64,000 nt of DNA, from assembly GCA_003577315.1 (NCBI GenBank), contig QEVK01000004.1:71358-135357 (forward strand), in the 5' to 3' direction. The translations under genes and the position numbers were made by a program. This document shows, in pieces, positions 50,602-60,155 of the stretch. Position 1 is the stretch's first letter; each line of letters begins with the position of its first letter. Origin of the DNA: Hyphomicrobiales bacterium. Lineage in GTDB: Bacteria; Pseudomonadota; Alphaproteobacteria; Rhizobiales; Rhizobiaceae. Below the pieces are notes generated by a model, which saw only the letters and a program-made list of their open reading frames with translations, was not told the DNA's origin and ran no database searches.

Positions 50602-51843
50602 ATGAAAAGAGCAGACAAGCAGGGAAGCGGCCGTCATTTCCTGGCGGGGCTCGCCCTTTGCGCGATGACTGCCGGCCTGCCGGCGCCGGCCATGGCCCAG
50701 GTGAGCGACGGGGTCGTCAAGATCGGCGTGCTCACGGACATGTCGGGGGTGTACTCCGATCTCAACGGCACCGGCTCGGTCGCCGCCGCCCAGCTCGCCA
50801 TCGAGGATTTCGGCGGAACCGTCCTCGACAAGCCCATCGCCCTGATCAGTGCCGATCACCAGCAGAAGGCCGATGTCGGCACCGGCATCGCCCACCGCTG
50901 GATCGACAACGAGCAGGTGGACGCGCTCGTCGACCTGACCAACAGCGCCATCGCGCTCGCCGTCCAGGACATCGCCCGCGAGGCGAACCGCATCGCCATC
51001 TTCACCTCTCCCGGCACGACCGACCTCACCGGGGCCAAATGCTCGGAAACCGGCTTCCACTGGGTGTACGACAACTATTCCAACAGCGTCGGCCCGGTGA
51101 AGGCCCTCCTGCAGCAGGGCAAGAAGTCCTGGTACCTCATCGTCGCCGACTTCGCCTTCGGGCACTCGCTGGAAAACATCGCCAGGGAGACGATCGAGGC
51201 CAATGGCGGCACGGTGGCCGGTGCGGTGAGGCATCCGCTCAACGCCGCCGATTTCAGCGCCTTCCTGCTGCCGGCGCAGGCCTCCGGCGCCGAGGCAATC
51301 CTGCTCGCCACCGCCGGACGCGACCTCGCGACCGCCGTCAAGCAGGCGAACGAGTTTGGCCTCGTCGCCGGCGGCCAGACGCTCGCCGCCCCGGTGGTGT
51401 TCCTCAGCGACATCCACGCCATGGGTCTGCAGCAGGCGCAGGGGATTTCCTTCATCGACGGCTTCTACTGGGACCGCAACGACGAGACGCGGGCTTTCGC
51501 CAAGCGCTTCGCCGAGCGCCACAACGGCGCCATGCCCACCAGCGTCCAGGCCGGCGTGTATTCCAGCGTCGCCCACTATCTGAAGGCCATCGCCGCGGCG
51601 GGAACCGACGAGGCCAAGGCGGTCGCGGCCAAGATGCGGGAGCTTCCGGTCGACGACTTCTTCGCGCGCGGCGGCAAGGTGCGCGAGGACGGCCGCATGG
51701 TCCACGACATGTATCTGGCCAGGGTCAAGTCGCCGTCGGATTCCAGCTATCCGTGGGACTACGAGGAGATCGTCGCGACGATCGGCGGAGACGACATCTT
51801 CCTGCCCCTGTCGGAGAGCACCTGCCCGCTGGTCAGGAAATAG
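50602..51843 (+). CDS. Periplasmic binding protein of the second Liv-type importer
   Basis: The ATG at 50602 follows AAGGA by eight bases and gives 413 residues. A signal peptide spans about residues 1-32 (basic start, hydrophobic LAGLALCAMTAGLP, AMA end). The mature type I binding fold begins VVKIGVLTDMSGVYSDLNGTGSV and includes DHQQKADVGTGIAHRWIDNEQVDALVDL and GVYSSVAHYLKAI. These features fit the branch of Liv-like proteins that often serve aromatic or other carboxylic acids. It is the last gene of the importer, 92 bases after the permease. The substrate may be the compound handled by the divergent Mo-enzyme. Confidence 0.9.
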   Translation: MKRADKQGSGRHFLAGLALCAMTAGLPAPAMAQVSDGVVKIGVLTDMSGVYSDLNGTGSVAAAQLAIEDFGGTVLDKPIALISADHQQKADVGTGIAHRWIDNEQVDALVDLTNSAIALAVQDIAREANRIAIFTSPGTTDLTGAKCSETGFHWVYDNYSNSVGPVKALLQQGKKSWYLIVADFAFGHSLENIARETIEANGGTVAGAVRHPLNAADFSAFLLPAQASGAEAILLATAGRDLATAVKQANEFGLVAGGQTLAAPVVFLSDIHAMGLQQAQGISFIDGFYWDRNDETRAFAKRFAERHNGAMPTSVQAGVYSSVAHYLKAIAAAGTDEAKAVAAKMRELPVDDFFARGGKVREDGRMVHDMYLARVKSPSDSSYPWDYEEIVATIGGDDIFLPLSESTCPLVRK

Positions 51844-51913
51844 GATTGACGCCCGGGGGCGGCGGCAAGCCGCTCCCGGCGCGCAGCCGTCACTTGATCC
51901 GCGATACAATTCA

Positions 51914-51923
51914 TTGTGGACAA
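51914..51923. promoter_or_regulatory. FadR/GntR-type box TTGTGGACAA
   Basis: TTGT and ACAA arms flank two bases, the general TTGT-N2-ACAA form bound by many FCD-type GntR regulators. It overlaps a second inverted repeat, ACAAT-TC-ATTGT (51906-51917). The site is 123 bases upstream of the GntR start and may mediate autoregulation. Confidence 0.45.
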
Positions 51924-52046
51924 CGACAGCGATGGAGTGTTTCTCATTCGCGGCCTCATGCGCACCCGCCGCGGGTGCGGTTGTATGGTCGGTCGTGCCG
52001 GAGACCAGTCCTTAGGCGCGGTCGGGCGGCGCAGGGATTCAGAGCG

Positions 52047-52754
52047 ATGGCGGCGGTGACGGACAAGAACCTCAGAGAGCAAGTCTTCGAGCAAGTTCGC
52101 GCCGAGATCATCGCAGGTCACGCCCCGCCCGGCAGCATGTACTCGGTCCCCAGCCTGGCGGAAAGCCTGGGGACCTCGACGACCCCGGTGCGGGAGGCGC
52201 TTCTGGAGCTGGTCCAGCTCGGGCTGCTGGAGCCGCACAGGAACCGCGGCTTCAGGGTCACGGTGCCGTCGGTCACGGAAACCCAGAACATCTTCGACCT
52301 GCGTGAGGTGCTCGAGACCCACGCCGCCCGCGTCGTGGCCGGGATGAAGGAGAAGGACCTGTCGGTCCTCTACCCTCTCGCCGACGAGATCGCCGCCGCG
52401 TTCGAGTCGCGCAGCTTCCGCCAGTATCTGACGGCCGACAGGAAGTTCCACCATGCGCTGATCTCGGCGGCCGGCAATCCGATACTGACCAAGACGATAT
52501 TCTCCCTGCGCGACCGCATGCGGTTTTACGGCGACACCTCCGCCGAGGGCGTGGAGCGCCAGCGCCAGTCGGTTCCCGAGCACTACCGCATCGCCGAGCT
52601 GGCGGAGGCGGGCAAGACCGAGGAGCTCGTGGCGCTGCTGCGCGATCATATCCGGTCATGGGAGCCGCTTTTCATGAAGGCCATCCCATCCTTCGCCGGA
52701 ACCCGCACCTCGCTCGTCTTGACGTCGGCCGCCAGGACCAGGAAACGGGCCTGA
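52047..52754 (+). CDS. GntR-family regulator, FadR/FCD subfamily (upstream of the AcnX gene)
   Basis: The ATG at 52047 gives 235 residues with an N-terminal winged helix (LREQVFEQVRAEIIAGHAPPGSMYSVPSLAESLGTSTTPVREALLELVQLGLLE) and a helical FCD domain (FDLREVLETHAARVVAG, FHHALISAAGNPILTKTIFSLRDRM). The long open frame upstream belongs to an unrelated frame over the binding-protein gene. It sits between the second Liv operon and the AcnX gene, so it may regulate either. FadR-type boxes occur on both sides (51914 and 52883). Confidence 0.9.
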   Translation: MAAVTDKNLREQVFEQVRAEIIAGHAPPGSMYSVPSLAESLGTSTTPVREALLELVQLGLLEPHRNRGFRVTVPSVTETQNIFDLREVLETHAARVVAGMKEKDLSVLYPLADEIAAAFESRSFRQYLTADRKFHHALISAAGNPILTKTIFSLRDRMRFYGDTSAEGVERQRQSVPEHYRIAELAEAGKTEELVALLRDHIRSWEPLFMKAIPSFAGTRTSLVLTSAARTRKRA

Positions 52755-53141
52755 GACCCGTGCTTACGATGATTTCGGGCGTGGCGGGAGTCGGGCTTTT
52801 CCGTCTGCCGGTCAAGCGTTCTGCCGGCTGAGGGGCCGGCGGGCGCCGCCCGGCGCCAAGCTGCCACGCCTTAGAATATCTTTTGTATACTTTCTGTATT
52901 TTCACATTGATCGAGCAACCTCGTTGTGGGATGCTGGGCCTGTCGCGGTCTGGAGCATCGGACGGGGGAGGACGGGAACGTGACGCACGGTTGACCGATT
53001 TCCTGCCTTGCCGGGCCGGTCCATTCCCGCTCATAGCGGCACGGCCCGGGGGGCTCCGCCGTTGCACGGCCGGCCGCCGGCCCTAGATTCCAGGGGCGCT
53101 TGCGCGTCCAAGCCACAGCGATCCCGACGAAGACCCGAGCC
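52755..53141. other. 387-bp gene-free region before the AcnX gene with an A+T-rich TTGTATAC site
   Basis: An A+T-rich island at 52871-52915 contains TTGTATAC (52883-52890) and a related CTGTATTT ten bases on. TATACT (52886-52891) could be a -10 box for the AcnX operon, but no good -35 is spaced correctly. The remainder is G+C-rich with only shadow frames. Control of the AcnX gene by one of the two GntR proteins through this site is inferred. Confidence 0.5.
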
Positions 53142-54839
53142 ATGGCCCTTACGACCGCACCCGAAGCCCGCAGCATCCTCGACGGCGTCGCCGGGGGGCC
53201 GGTCGTCGCATCGCAGGAGGCCCTGAGCTTCTGGGGCGGCGTCGACCCGGCCACCGGCCGCGTCATCGACATCCACCATCCGCTGCACGGCGTCTGCCTG
53301 ACGGGGAGCGTGCTGGCGATGCCGACCAGCCGCGGCTCGTGCACCGGCTCCGGCGTCCTGCTCGACCTGATCCTGGGCGGGCGCGCGCCGGCGGCGCTGG
53401 TGTTCCGCGAGGCCGAGGACGTGCTGACGCTGGGCGCGCTGATCGCCGCCGAGATGTTCGGCAAGCCGCTGCCGGTGCTGCGGCTCGACCCGGCATCCTT
53501 CGCGGCGCTGTCGCGCGCGCGCACGGCCCGCATCGGGCCCGACGCCGTCGAGGCCGACGGGCTCGTCGTCCCGGTCGCGCGGCCGCCGGCCGCCGCGCTG
53601 GAGCTGACGCAGGCCGACCGCGCCATGCTCGACGGCGCGCAGGGCCCGGCCGCGAGCCTGGCGATGCGGATCGTGCGCGCCATGGCCTTGCAGCAGGGCG
53701 CGCGCGCCCTCGTCGACGTCGCCCAGTGCCATATCGACGGCTGCATCTATGCCAGCCCCGCCAACCTGACCTTCGCCGCGAGGATGGCGGATATGGGCGC
53801 CAGGGTGCGGGTGCCGACGACGATGAACGCGATCTCCGTCGACCGCGCCAACTGGCAGCGCCAGGGCGTGCCGCATTCCTTCGGCGACCCCGCCGCCCGG
53901 CTGGCCGACGCCTATGTGCGCATGGGCTGCCGGCCGACCTTCACCTGCGCGCCCTACCTTCTCGACAGCGCGCCGCAGGCGGGCGAGGCGATCGGCTGGG
54001 CCGAGTCCAACGCCGTCATCTTCGCCAACTCCGTGCTCGGCGCGAGGACGGCCAAGCACCCCGACTTCCTCGACCTGTGCATCGCGCTCACCGGGCGGGC
54101 GCCGCTTGCCGGCGTCTATCTCGACGCGGAGCGCAAGGCCCGCCGCATCGTCGACTTCGAGCTGCCGGAAGCGACGGACGATGCGGTGTGGCCGCTCGTC
54201 GGCTACCTGGCCGGCAAGGCCTCGCCCGACCGCATCCCGCTGCTGCGCGGGCTCGGCCGCGCCGCGCCCTCGCGCGACGACCTGAAGGCGCTGTGCGCGG
54301 CCTTCGGCACCACCTCGGCCGCGCCGATGCTGCATATCGAGGGCGTCACGCCCGAGGCCGCCGGCGCGGCCGCCCCGTCGGCGGACCGCGTCGCCGTCTC
54401 GCGCGCAGAGATGCAAGCCGCCTGGGACGCGCTGGCCGGTGGGCCGCAGGAGATCGACCTCGTCGCCATCGGCAGCCCGCACGCCTCGCTGGAGGAATGC
54501 CGGGCGCTTGCCGACGCGCTCGGCGGCCGCCGCCGTCGCGCGGGCGTCGCCGTCATCGTCACCGCCGGCGGCGGCGTCATCGCGCAGGCGCGGCGCGACG
54601 GCACGCTCGCCCGGCTGGAGGCGAGCGGGGTGCAGGTGCTGCCGGACCTGTGCTGGTGCTCGATCTGCGAGCCCGTCTTTCCCGTCCGCACCCGGGCGGT
54701 GATGACCAACTCCGGCAAGTACGCGCATTACGGGCCGGGCCTTTCCGGGCGCAAGGTGCGCCTGGGCAGCCTCGCCGACTGCGTCGCCGCGGCGCTGACG
54801 GGGCGCGTTCCCGTGCGCCGGCCACACTGGCTTTCGTGA
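53142..54839 (+). CDS. Aconitase-X-type dehydratase (fused small and large domains), cis-3-hydroxyproline dehydratase candidate
   Basis: From the ATG at 53142 the protein has 565 residues. Residues 1-140 form the small AcnX domain (DUF126-like; [29 protein letters not shown], with S66-C67). Residues 150-565 form the large DUF521-like domain ([95 protein letters not shown]). Cysteines in HIDGC, FTCAP and CWCSICEP are candidate iron-sulfur ligands. Characterised fused AcnX proteins dehydrate cis-3-hydroxy-L-proline to delta-1-pyrroline-2-carboxylate, and the neighbouring genes fit that pathway. The substrate is inferred by family and context. Confidence 0.87.
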   Translation: MALTTAPEARSILDGVAGGPVVASQEALSFWGGVDPATGRVIDIHHPLHGVCLTGSVLAMPTSRGSCTGSGVLLDLILGGRAPAALVFREAEDVLTLGALIAAEMFGKPLPVLRLDPASFAALSRARTARIGPDAVEADGLVVPVARPPAAALELTQADRAMLDGAQGPAASLAMRIVRAMALQQGARALVDVAQCHIDGCIYASPANLTFAARMADMGARVRVPTTMNAISVDRANWQRQGVPHSFGDPAARLADAYVRMGCRPTFTCAPYLLDSAPQAGEAIGWAESNAVIFANSVLGARTAKHPDFLDLCIALTGRAPLAGVYLDAERKARRIVDFELPEATDDAVWPLVGYLAGKASPDRIPLLRGLGRAAPSRDDLKALCAAFGTTSAAPMLHIEGVTPEAAGAAAPSADRVAVSRAEMQAAWDALAGGPQEIDLVAIGSPHASLEECRALADALGGRRRRAGVAVIVTAGGGVIAQARRDGTLARLEASGVQVLPDLCWCSICEPVFPVRTRAVMTNSGKYAHYGPGLSGRKVRLGSLADCVAAALTGRVPVRRPHWLS

Positions 54840-54847
54840 GGGGACCC

Positions 54848-55876
54848 ATGCGCAGCACAAGGACCATCCATGTCGTTTCCGCCCATGCCGAGGGCGAGGT
54901 CGGCGACGTGATCGTCGGCGGCGTCGCCCCGCCGCCGGGCGACACGCTGTGGGAGCAGAGCCGCTGGCTGGTCGAGGACGGCGCGTTGCGCAACTTCGTC
55001 CTCAACGAGCCGCGCGGCGGCGTCTTCCGCCACGTCAACCTCTTGGTGCCGCCGAAACACCCCGAGGCCGACGCCGCCTTCATCATCATGGAGCCGGAAT
55101 ACAACCCGCCGATGTCGGGCTCGAACTCGATCTGCGTCGCCACCGTGCTGCTCGATTCCGGCATCCTGCCGATGGCGGAGCCGGTCACGACCCTGACGCT
55201 GGAGGCGCCGGGCGGGCTGATCCGCGTGCGCGCCGAATGCCGCGACGGCAAGGCCGAGCGCATCTTCGTGCAGAACCTTCCGAGCTTCGCCGGCGAGCTC
55301 GACGCCGCGCTGGAGGTCGAGGGGCTGGGCACGCTCGCCGTCGACACCGCCTATGGCGGGGACAGCTTCGTCATCGTCGACGCCGCCGCCATGGGGCTCG
55401 ACCTGACGCAGGACGAGGCCCACGACATCGCCCGCCTCGGCAAGCGCATCACGGCGGCCGCCAACGCGGCGCTGCGCTTCAGCCACCCGGACAATCCCGA
55501 CTGGCGCCACTTCTCGTTCTGCCTGTTCGCCGGCGCGGTGGAGCGCAGCGGCCGGGAGCTTCGCGCCCGCTCGGCCGTGGCCATCCAGCCCGGCAAGGTC
55601 GACCGCTCGCCGACCGGCACGGCGCTGTCGGCGCGCATGGCGGTGCTGCACGCGCGCGGCCGGATGGGCCCCGCCGACAGGCTGACGACGATGTCGGTGA
55701 TCGGCTCGACGTTCCAGGGCCGCATCGTCGGCACGACCAACGTGGGCGGCCGCGCCGCGATCCTGCCGGAGATTTCCGGCCGCGCCTGGATCACCGGCAC
55801 CCACCAGCACATGCTCGACCCCTCGGACCCGTGGCCGCAGGGCTACCGCCTGACGGATACGTGGGGCGCGAGGTAG
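54848..55876 (+). CDS. Proline racemase-superfamily protein with Ser/Thr in place of the catalytic cysteines
   Basis: The ATG at 54848 follows GAGGGG and gives 342 residues, the normal length for proline racemase-fold enzymes. The overall pattern is intact ([83 protein letters not shown]). At the first catalytic site the usual M-C-G-H reads M89-S90-G-S, and at the second S-P-C-G reads S254-P-T256-G. Two-Cys members racemise or epimerise; known trans-3-hydroxyproline dehydratases keep the first Cys and have Thr second. With neither Cys present, racemase activity is unlikely, and a dehydratase or a new activity is possible. It follows the AcnX gene by eight bases. Confidence 0.88.
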   Translation: MRSTRTIHVVSAHAEGEVGDVIVGGVAPPPGDTLWEQSRWLVEDGALRNFVLNEPRGGVFRHVNLLVPPKHPEADAAFIIMEPEYNPPMSGSNSICVATVLLDSGILPMAEPVTTLTLEAPGGLIRVRAECRDGKAERIFVQNLPSFAGELDAALEVEGLGTLAVDTAYGGDSFVIVDAAAMGLDLTQDEAHDIARLGKRITAAANAALRFSHPDNPDWRHFSFCLFAGAVERSGRELRARSAVAIQPGKVDRSPTGTALSARMAVLHARGRMGPADRLTTMSVIGSTFQGRIVGTTNVGGRAAILPEISGRAWITGTHQHMLDPSDPWPQGYRLTDTWGAR

Positions 55877-55888
55877 GGCCGGCCGCGC

Positions 55889-56578
55889 CTACTGCCCCCG
55901 CCGGGCGCGCAGCAGCGACAGGAGCCCGGTGCGGATGTGGTCGATATGGCTGCGCAGCAGGTCGGCGGCCTCGGCGAACCTGCCCGCCTCGCACAGCCGC
56001 AGCAGCTCGGTGTGCTCGGCCACGGCCCGCTCGCGGTCGCCCTCGATGTTGATGAGCTGGATGCGGGTGTGGATGTCGCATTCGATGAGAAGGTTCTGCA
56101 CCGTCTCGGAAATCCGCGGGCTTTGCGCATACTGGTACAGCATCATGTGGAACTGCTTGTTCAGGTCGTTCCACTCGGCGATGTCGTCGTTGTCGAGGGC
56201 GTCGCGGTATTTGTCCTGGATCACCCACAATTGCCGGAAGGCTTCCTGCGTTATCCTCGGCGCCGACCGCTCCAGCAGGTAGGGCTCGAGCAGGATGCGC
56301 ATGTTGAACAGCTCCTCGATCTCGTCGAAGGTCAGCTCGGCGACGATGGCCCCGCGATGCGGCAGGACCTTGATGAGCCCTTCCTTCTCCAGGATCAGCA
56401 GCGCCTCGCGCACCGGGATGCGGCTCATGCCGAACTCCCGGGCCAGCAGGTCCTGCTTCAGCTGGAAGCCGGGCGGATAGTCCTCGTTGAGGATGCGCCG
56501 GCGCAGCTCCTCCGCGGCGGCGGATGCCATCGTCTTGTGCTTCATGGTCTTGCCGACGAAGGGGGCATCCGTTTTCAT
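55889..56578 (-). CDS. GntR-family regulator, FadR/FCD subfamily (TRAP/Ldh2 operon)
   Basis: The 229-residue regulator has a winged helix (AAEELRRRILNEDYPPGFQLKQDLLAREFGMSRIPVREALLILEKEGLIKVLPHRGAIVAEL) and an FCD domain with metal-ligand-like residues (FHMMLYQYAQSPRI, AEHTELLRLCEAGR). It is transcribed with, or just downstream of, the Ldh2 gene on the minus strand and converges with the proline racemase-like gene. The 160 bases before it show no clear promoter. It probably controls the hydroxyproline-like locus. An ATG at codon 12 or 17 could also be used. Confidence 0.9.
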   Translation of the reverse strand: MKTDAPFVGKTMKHKTMASAAAEELRRRILNEDYPPGFQLKQDLLAREFGMSRIPVREALLILEKEGLIKVLPHRGAIVAELTFDEIEELFNMRILLEPYLLERSAPRITQEAFRQLWVIQDKYRDALDNDDIAEWNDLNKQFHMMLYQYAQSPRISETVQNLLIECDIHTRIQLINIEGDRERAVAEHTELLRLCEAGRFAEAADLLRSHIDHIRTGLLSLLRARRGQ

Positions 56579-56738
56579 CTGTCGATCAATCTCGCCGGGT
56601 TCGCGCGATACCGTCGTTCACGAGGATGGTCTGCCGCTCGACGCGGCGGGAAGCGCCGAAGATTCGCCGCGCCGCCGCTGCGCCGACCGGCGATGGCGGT
56701 TCAAAGCATGCCGGGCCGGTGCTTGTCGAGGCCATCGC

Positions 56739-57752
56739 TCAATCCTGCGGCAACAGGACACGGATTTGCTCCATCAGGCTTTCCGGCACCGCAACGCCGT
56801 CGCGGCGCGTGCGCGCGCGCGCGGCGTAGCGGCGCTCGGAAGGAAGGCGCAGGCCCGGCTGCGCCGAGGCGTCGGCGAAGAACCGCTCGGCCGCGTCCGC
56901 CCAGCCGCTGCCGGGCGCGACCACCTTCGGGTCGATGGCGATGAACAGCTCGCCGCCCGGCGGCGGGCCGCCGTCGTGGATGTCGAGCCCCGCCACCGCG
57001 CGGCTGGTCGCCTCGCCGATCAGCGGCGCTGCGATCAGCTCGACCATCATCGACAGCGCCGAGCCCTTGTGGCCGCCGAAGGGCAGCAGCGCGCCGGCCA
57101 GCGCCCGCGCGGGGTCGTCGGTCGGGGCACCGTCCGGCCCGAGCGCCCAGCCGGGGGGAAGCGCCTCGCCGGCCAGGCGCTTCAGCTCGACCTCGCCGCG
57201 GGCGGCCGCGCTGGTCGCGAAGTCGAAGACGAAGGGGTGGCCGCCGGGGCGCGGCCAGCCGAAGGCGATCGGGTTGGTCCCCATCAGGCGGGTCGCGCCG
57301 CCGAAGGGCGCGACGCTGCACTGGCCGACCACGAACGCCCACGAGACGAAGCCGGCCTCGGCCAGCGGCTCGACATCGGCCCACAGCGCCGAGAAGTGGT
57401 GGCACCGCGTCAGCGCCATCGCGGCGATGCCGTTCGCCGCCGCCGCTTCCATCAGCGCGGGCCGGCCCGCCTCGGCCGCGGCCGGCGCGAAGCCGCCGCC
57501 GCCGTCGACGCGGACGAAGCCGGGCGTGAGGCGCCGGACCTGCGGCACCGCGTCGGCGGCCACGCGGCCGCTGCGCAGGGCCGCGACGTAGCCCGGCAGG
57601 CGATAGAGCCCGTGCGAGCGGCATTCGTCGGCTTCCGCCGCCGTGACGATGCGGGCGACGGCCGCCGCCTGGCCGGCGCCCAGGCCGTGATGCCCGAGCG
57701 CGCGGCGGGTCAGCTCCTCGATCTCGTCGAGGCGCAGCGTGGTTCCGGTCAC
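56739..57752 (-). CDS. Ldh2/malate-lactate dehydrogenase-family reductase, delta-1-pyrroline-2-carboxylate reductase candidate
   Basis: Translation from the GTG at 57752 (GAGGG nine bases upstream) gives 337 residues; a TTG at 57767 is the alternative. The Ldh2 fold is shown by ESR-like N-terminal helix bundle, the active-site region MALTRCHHFSALWADVEPLAEAGFV, the cofactor/substrate loop GTNPIAFGWPRPGGHPFVFDFATSA and the PFGGHKGSALSMMVE block. Family members use NAD(P)H to reduce 2-oxo acids or cyclic imines. Next to an AcnX dehydratase, a proline racemase-fold enzyme and a TRAP importer, reduction of delta-1-pyrroline-2-carboxylate to L-proline is the most coherent proposal. Ureidoglycolate, malate or lactate dehydrogenase are alternatives. 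Confidence 0.85.
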   Translation of the reverse strand: MTGTTLRLDEIEELTRRALGHHGLGAGQAAAVARIVTAAEADECRSHGLYRLPGYVAALRSGRVAADAVPQVRRLTPGFVRVDGGGGFAPAAAEAGRPALMEAAAANGIAAMALTRCHHFSALWADVEPLAEAGFVSWAFVVGQCSVAPFGGATRLMGTNPIAFGWPRPGGHPFVFDFATSAAARGEVELKRLAGEALPPGWALGPDGAPTDDPARALAGALLPFGGHKGSALSMMVELIAAPLIGEATSRAVAGLDIHDGGPPPGGELFIAIDPKVVAPGSGWADAAERFFADASAQPGLRLPSERRYAARARTRRDGVAVPESLMEQIRVLLPQD

Positions 57753-57821
57753 GGCACAATCCCTCAAGGGCAGGCCGCTGCCGGAAACCGGGAGGCCGCG
57801 GCCTGCAGGCGAAGAAGGCGG

Positions 57822-57864
57822 GAACGCAAGCCGTCCCCGCCCTTGCGTTCGCGTTCCGCGAACG
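57822..57864 (-). terminator. Two mutually exclusive hairpins between dctP and the Ldh2 gene
   Basis: CGTTCGCG-TTC-CGCGAACG (57846-57864) is an 8-bp perfect hairpin directly after the dctP stop. GAACGCAAG/CTTGCGTTC (57822-57850) is a 9-bp perfect hairpin sharing its CGTTC bases, so only one can form at a time. On the minus strand no T-run follows. It resembles a processing or attenuation element that would lower expression of the downstream reductase relative to the binding protein. Confidence 0.45.
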
Positions 57865-57867
57865 GCG

Positions 57868-58863
57868 TCAGAGGCTGGCGCCGATCTTGCGCAGCTCGGC
57901 GATGACCGGGGCCTTGGGCAGCCAGATCTCGTCGAAGGCGGCGATGCTGGCCTCCGTATCCGCCTGCGGCACCTCGTGCATGGCGATGCCGGTCTCGCGG
58001 AACTTCTCGATCAGGTTCGGCTCGTTGCCGGCGAGGCTGTCGATCTGCTCGTCGAGGACGGCGGTGACCGAACGGGAGATGAGCTCCTTGTCGGCGTCCG
58101 GCAGGCCGGCCCAGACGCGGCCGGAAACCACGGCCGCGGCCGGCATGAACAGCGCGTTCATGCGCAGGATCGACTTCGACACCTTGTCGAAGCGCTGGTT
58201 CCAGGAGAACTCGATGTCGGCCTCCAGCCCGTCGACCTGGCCGTTCGACATGGCGTCGAACACCTGCGGCGTCGGGATCGGCGTCGGCGCGGCGCCGAGG
58301 TTCTGGTAGAAGTCGCGATAGACCGGGGTGGGGTTGATGCGCAGCTTCATGCCGCTGAGGCCGGCGATCGAATCGATCGGCCTGGCCGAGAACACGGCGC
58401 GCATGCCGGTGATCGCCCAGCCGAGGCCGACCGTGCCGGTCTCGGCCGGCAGCACCTCGAACAGCTTCAGCACCTCGGGATGGCGGACGAACTTGGCCAC
58501 CGCCTCGGTCGAGCGCACCAGATAGGGCGCGTTGATCGCGGCGATGTGGTCGACGCGCGAGCCGAGCTCGGCGGCCTGGATGATGCCCATGTCGAGCGCG
58601 CCCGACTGGAGCTGCTGCATCATGGCCGGCTCGTTGCCGAGCTGGCCGGAGTGGAAGACGGTCATGGTCAGGCGGCCGTCGGTCTCCTGCTTGAGCACGT
58701 CGGCGAGCTTCAGCGCCGTGTCGTTCCAGGAATGGCCGACCGGCGTGATGAGGCCGAGGCGCAGCTCGCGGGCCTGGGCGCGCGAGATCGAGGGCGCGGC
58801 GAGCGGCAGAAGCGCGGTGGCGGCACCGGCGGCGAGAAGCTGGCGACGGGTAAGCTTGGTCAT
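57868..58863 (-). CDS. dctP: TRAP transporter solute-binding protein DctP
   Basis: The 331-residue periplasmic protein starts MTKLTRRQLLAAGAATALLPLAAPSI, a signal with a twin-arginine pair at residues 6-7 and AxA-type cleavage near residue 29. The mature part shows DctP hallmarks: RLGLITPVGHSWNDTALKLADVLKQET and the specificity arginine region GMKLRINPTPVYRDFYQNLGAAPTPIP. It captures an organic anion or zwitterion in the periplasm. The segment VDGLEADIEFSWNQRFDKV is family-typical. In this locus a hydroxyproline-like compound is the likely ligand, by inference. Confidence 0.92.
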   Translation of the reverse strand: MTKLTRRQLLAAGAATALLPLAAPSISRAQARELRLGLITPVGHSWNDTALKLADVLKQETDGRLTMTVFHSGQLGNEPAMMQQLQSGALDMGIIQAAELGSRVDHIAAINAPYLVRSTEAVAKFVRHPEVLKLFEVLPAETGTVGLGWAITGMRAVFSARPIDSIAGLSGMKLRINPTPVYRDFYQNLGAAPTPIPTPQVFDAMSNGQVDGLEADIEFSWNQRFDKVSKSILRMNALFMPAAAVVSGRVWAGLPDADKELISRSVTAVLDEQIDSLAGNEPNLIEKFRETGIAMHEVPQADTEASIAAFDEIWLPKAPVIAELRKIGASL

Positions 58864-58889
58864 GAATCACTCCCTGGGTTCGGTTGAGG

Positions 58890-60155
58890 TCAGTCGATCA
58901 GCGCCAGCGACAGGCTCGGGAAGATGGACAGAAGCACGAGCAGGACGCAGGTGATGAGGAAGAACGGCATCGTCACGAGGAACATCTTGCCGGGCTTGGC
59001 CCCGGTGACGGCGGCCGCGATGAAGAAGCACAGGCCCACGGGCGGCGACAGCAGCCCCAGCACCAGGTTGATGACGACCACGACGCCGAAATGGTGCGGG
59101 TCGATGCCGTAGATGTCGGTGGCGATCGGCAGCAGGATCGGCACCGCCATGATGAGGCCGGGGATGCCGTCGATCACCGTGCCGATGACCAGCAGGATGA
59201 GGTTGACGAGCAGCATGAAGGCGACGGGGCTGTCGGCCACGGTCTGGATCCACGAGGCGACCTCCTGCGGCACGCGCCCGAAGATCAGGATCCACGACAG
59301 CACGCCCGCGGCCACCACCAGGAACAGCACGATGGCCGAATAGAGCCCGGCGCGCATCATGATGTCGGGGATCTGCGAGAAGGAGAGCTGCCGCGTCCAG
59401 TAGCGGCCGATCAGCACGGCGATGACCGCGCCCACGGCCGCCGCCTCGGTGGCGCTGGCCAGCCCGCTGAAGATCGAGCCGATGATGACGATGGGGATCG
59501 ACAGCGTCGGCAGCGCGCTCCAGACGGTGGCGGCGCGCTGGCGCAGGGTCTGCGGCTCGCTTCTGGGGTACTGGTGGATGTAGCCGAGCACGGCGATGAC
59601 GCCGCAGAACAGCGCCGTCAGCGCCAGGCCGGGCAGGATGCCAGCCAGCAGCATGTCGCTGACCGAGAGCTGGGCGAGCACGGAATAGACGACGAACATC
59701 ACCGAGGGCGGCATGATCGAGCCGAGCATGCCGCCATAGGCGGTCAGGCCGGCGGCGAAGTTCTTGTCGTAGCCCTTGCGCTCCATCTCCGGCACCATGA
59801 TCTGCGACATGATGGCGACCTGGGCGGTGGCGGAGCCCAGGATGGAGGCGACGAACATGTTGGCGATGGCGTTGACGTAGGCCAGGCCGCCGCGCAGCGA
59901 GCCGATGAACGACATCGCCATGTCGACGATGCGCTTGGTGATGCCGCCGGCGTTCATGATCTCGCCGATCAGGATGAACAGCGGGATCGCGATCAGCCCG
60001 TAGCTGTCGACCGCGTTGAACATCTGTAGCGGATAGCTCTGGAACAGGATCGAGTTGCCCGACATCAGGACGAACACGACGGCCGCGATGCACAGGCACA
60101 GCCCGATCGGCACGCCGATCAGCATCACGAGGACGAAGGCGCCGGTCGTAATCAT
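58890..60155 (-). CDS. dctM: TRAP transporter large membrane subunit DctM
   Basis: From the ATG at 60155 the protein has 421 residues with about twelve hydrophobic helices. Family blocks are clear: PLFILIGEIMNAGGITKRIVDMAMSFIGSLRGGLAYVNAIANMFVASILGSATAQVA, and PSVMFVVYSVLAQLSVSDMLLAGILPGL. The start overlaps the dctQ stop as ATGA. It is the ion-coupled translocation subunit. The longer open frame upstream is a shadow of dctQ. Confidence 0.93.
   Translation of the reverse strand: MITTGAFVLVMLIGVPIGLCLCIAAVVFVLMSGNSILFQSYPLQMFNAVDSYGLIAIPLFILIGEIMNAGGITKRIVDMAMSFIGSLRGGLAYVNAIANMFVASILGSATAQVAIMSQIMVPEMERKGYDKNFAAGLTAYGGMLGSIMPPSVMFVVYSVLAQLSVSDMLLAGILPGLALTALFCGVIAVLGYIHQYPRSEPQTLRQRAATVWSALPTLSIPIVIIGSIFSGLASATEAAAVGAVIAVLIGRYWTRQLSFSQIPDIMMRAGLYSAIVLFLVVAAGVLSWILIFGRVPQEVASWIQTVADSPVAFMLLVNLILLVIGTVIDGIPGLIMAVPILLPIATDIYGIDPHHFGVVVVINLVLGLLSPPVGLCFFIAAAVTGAKPGKMFLVTMPFFLITCVLLVLLSIFPSLSLALID

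Noticed and set aside
53031..54860. 609-codon open frame on the minus strand opposite the AcnX gene
   Set aside because: It is the antisense shadow of a clear AcnX protein. The composition is Arg/Gly/His-rich with no family pattern, as expected from high-G+C third-position bias.
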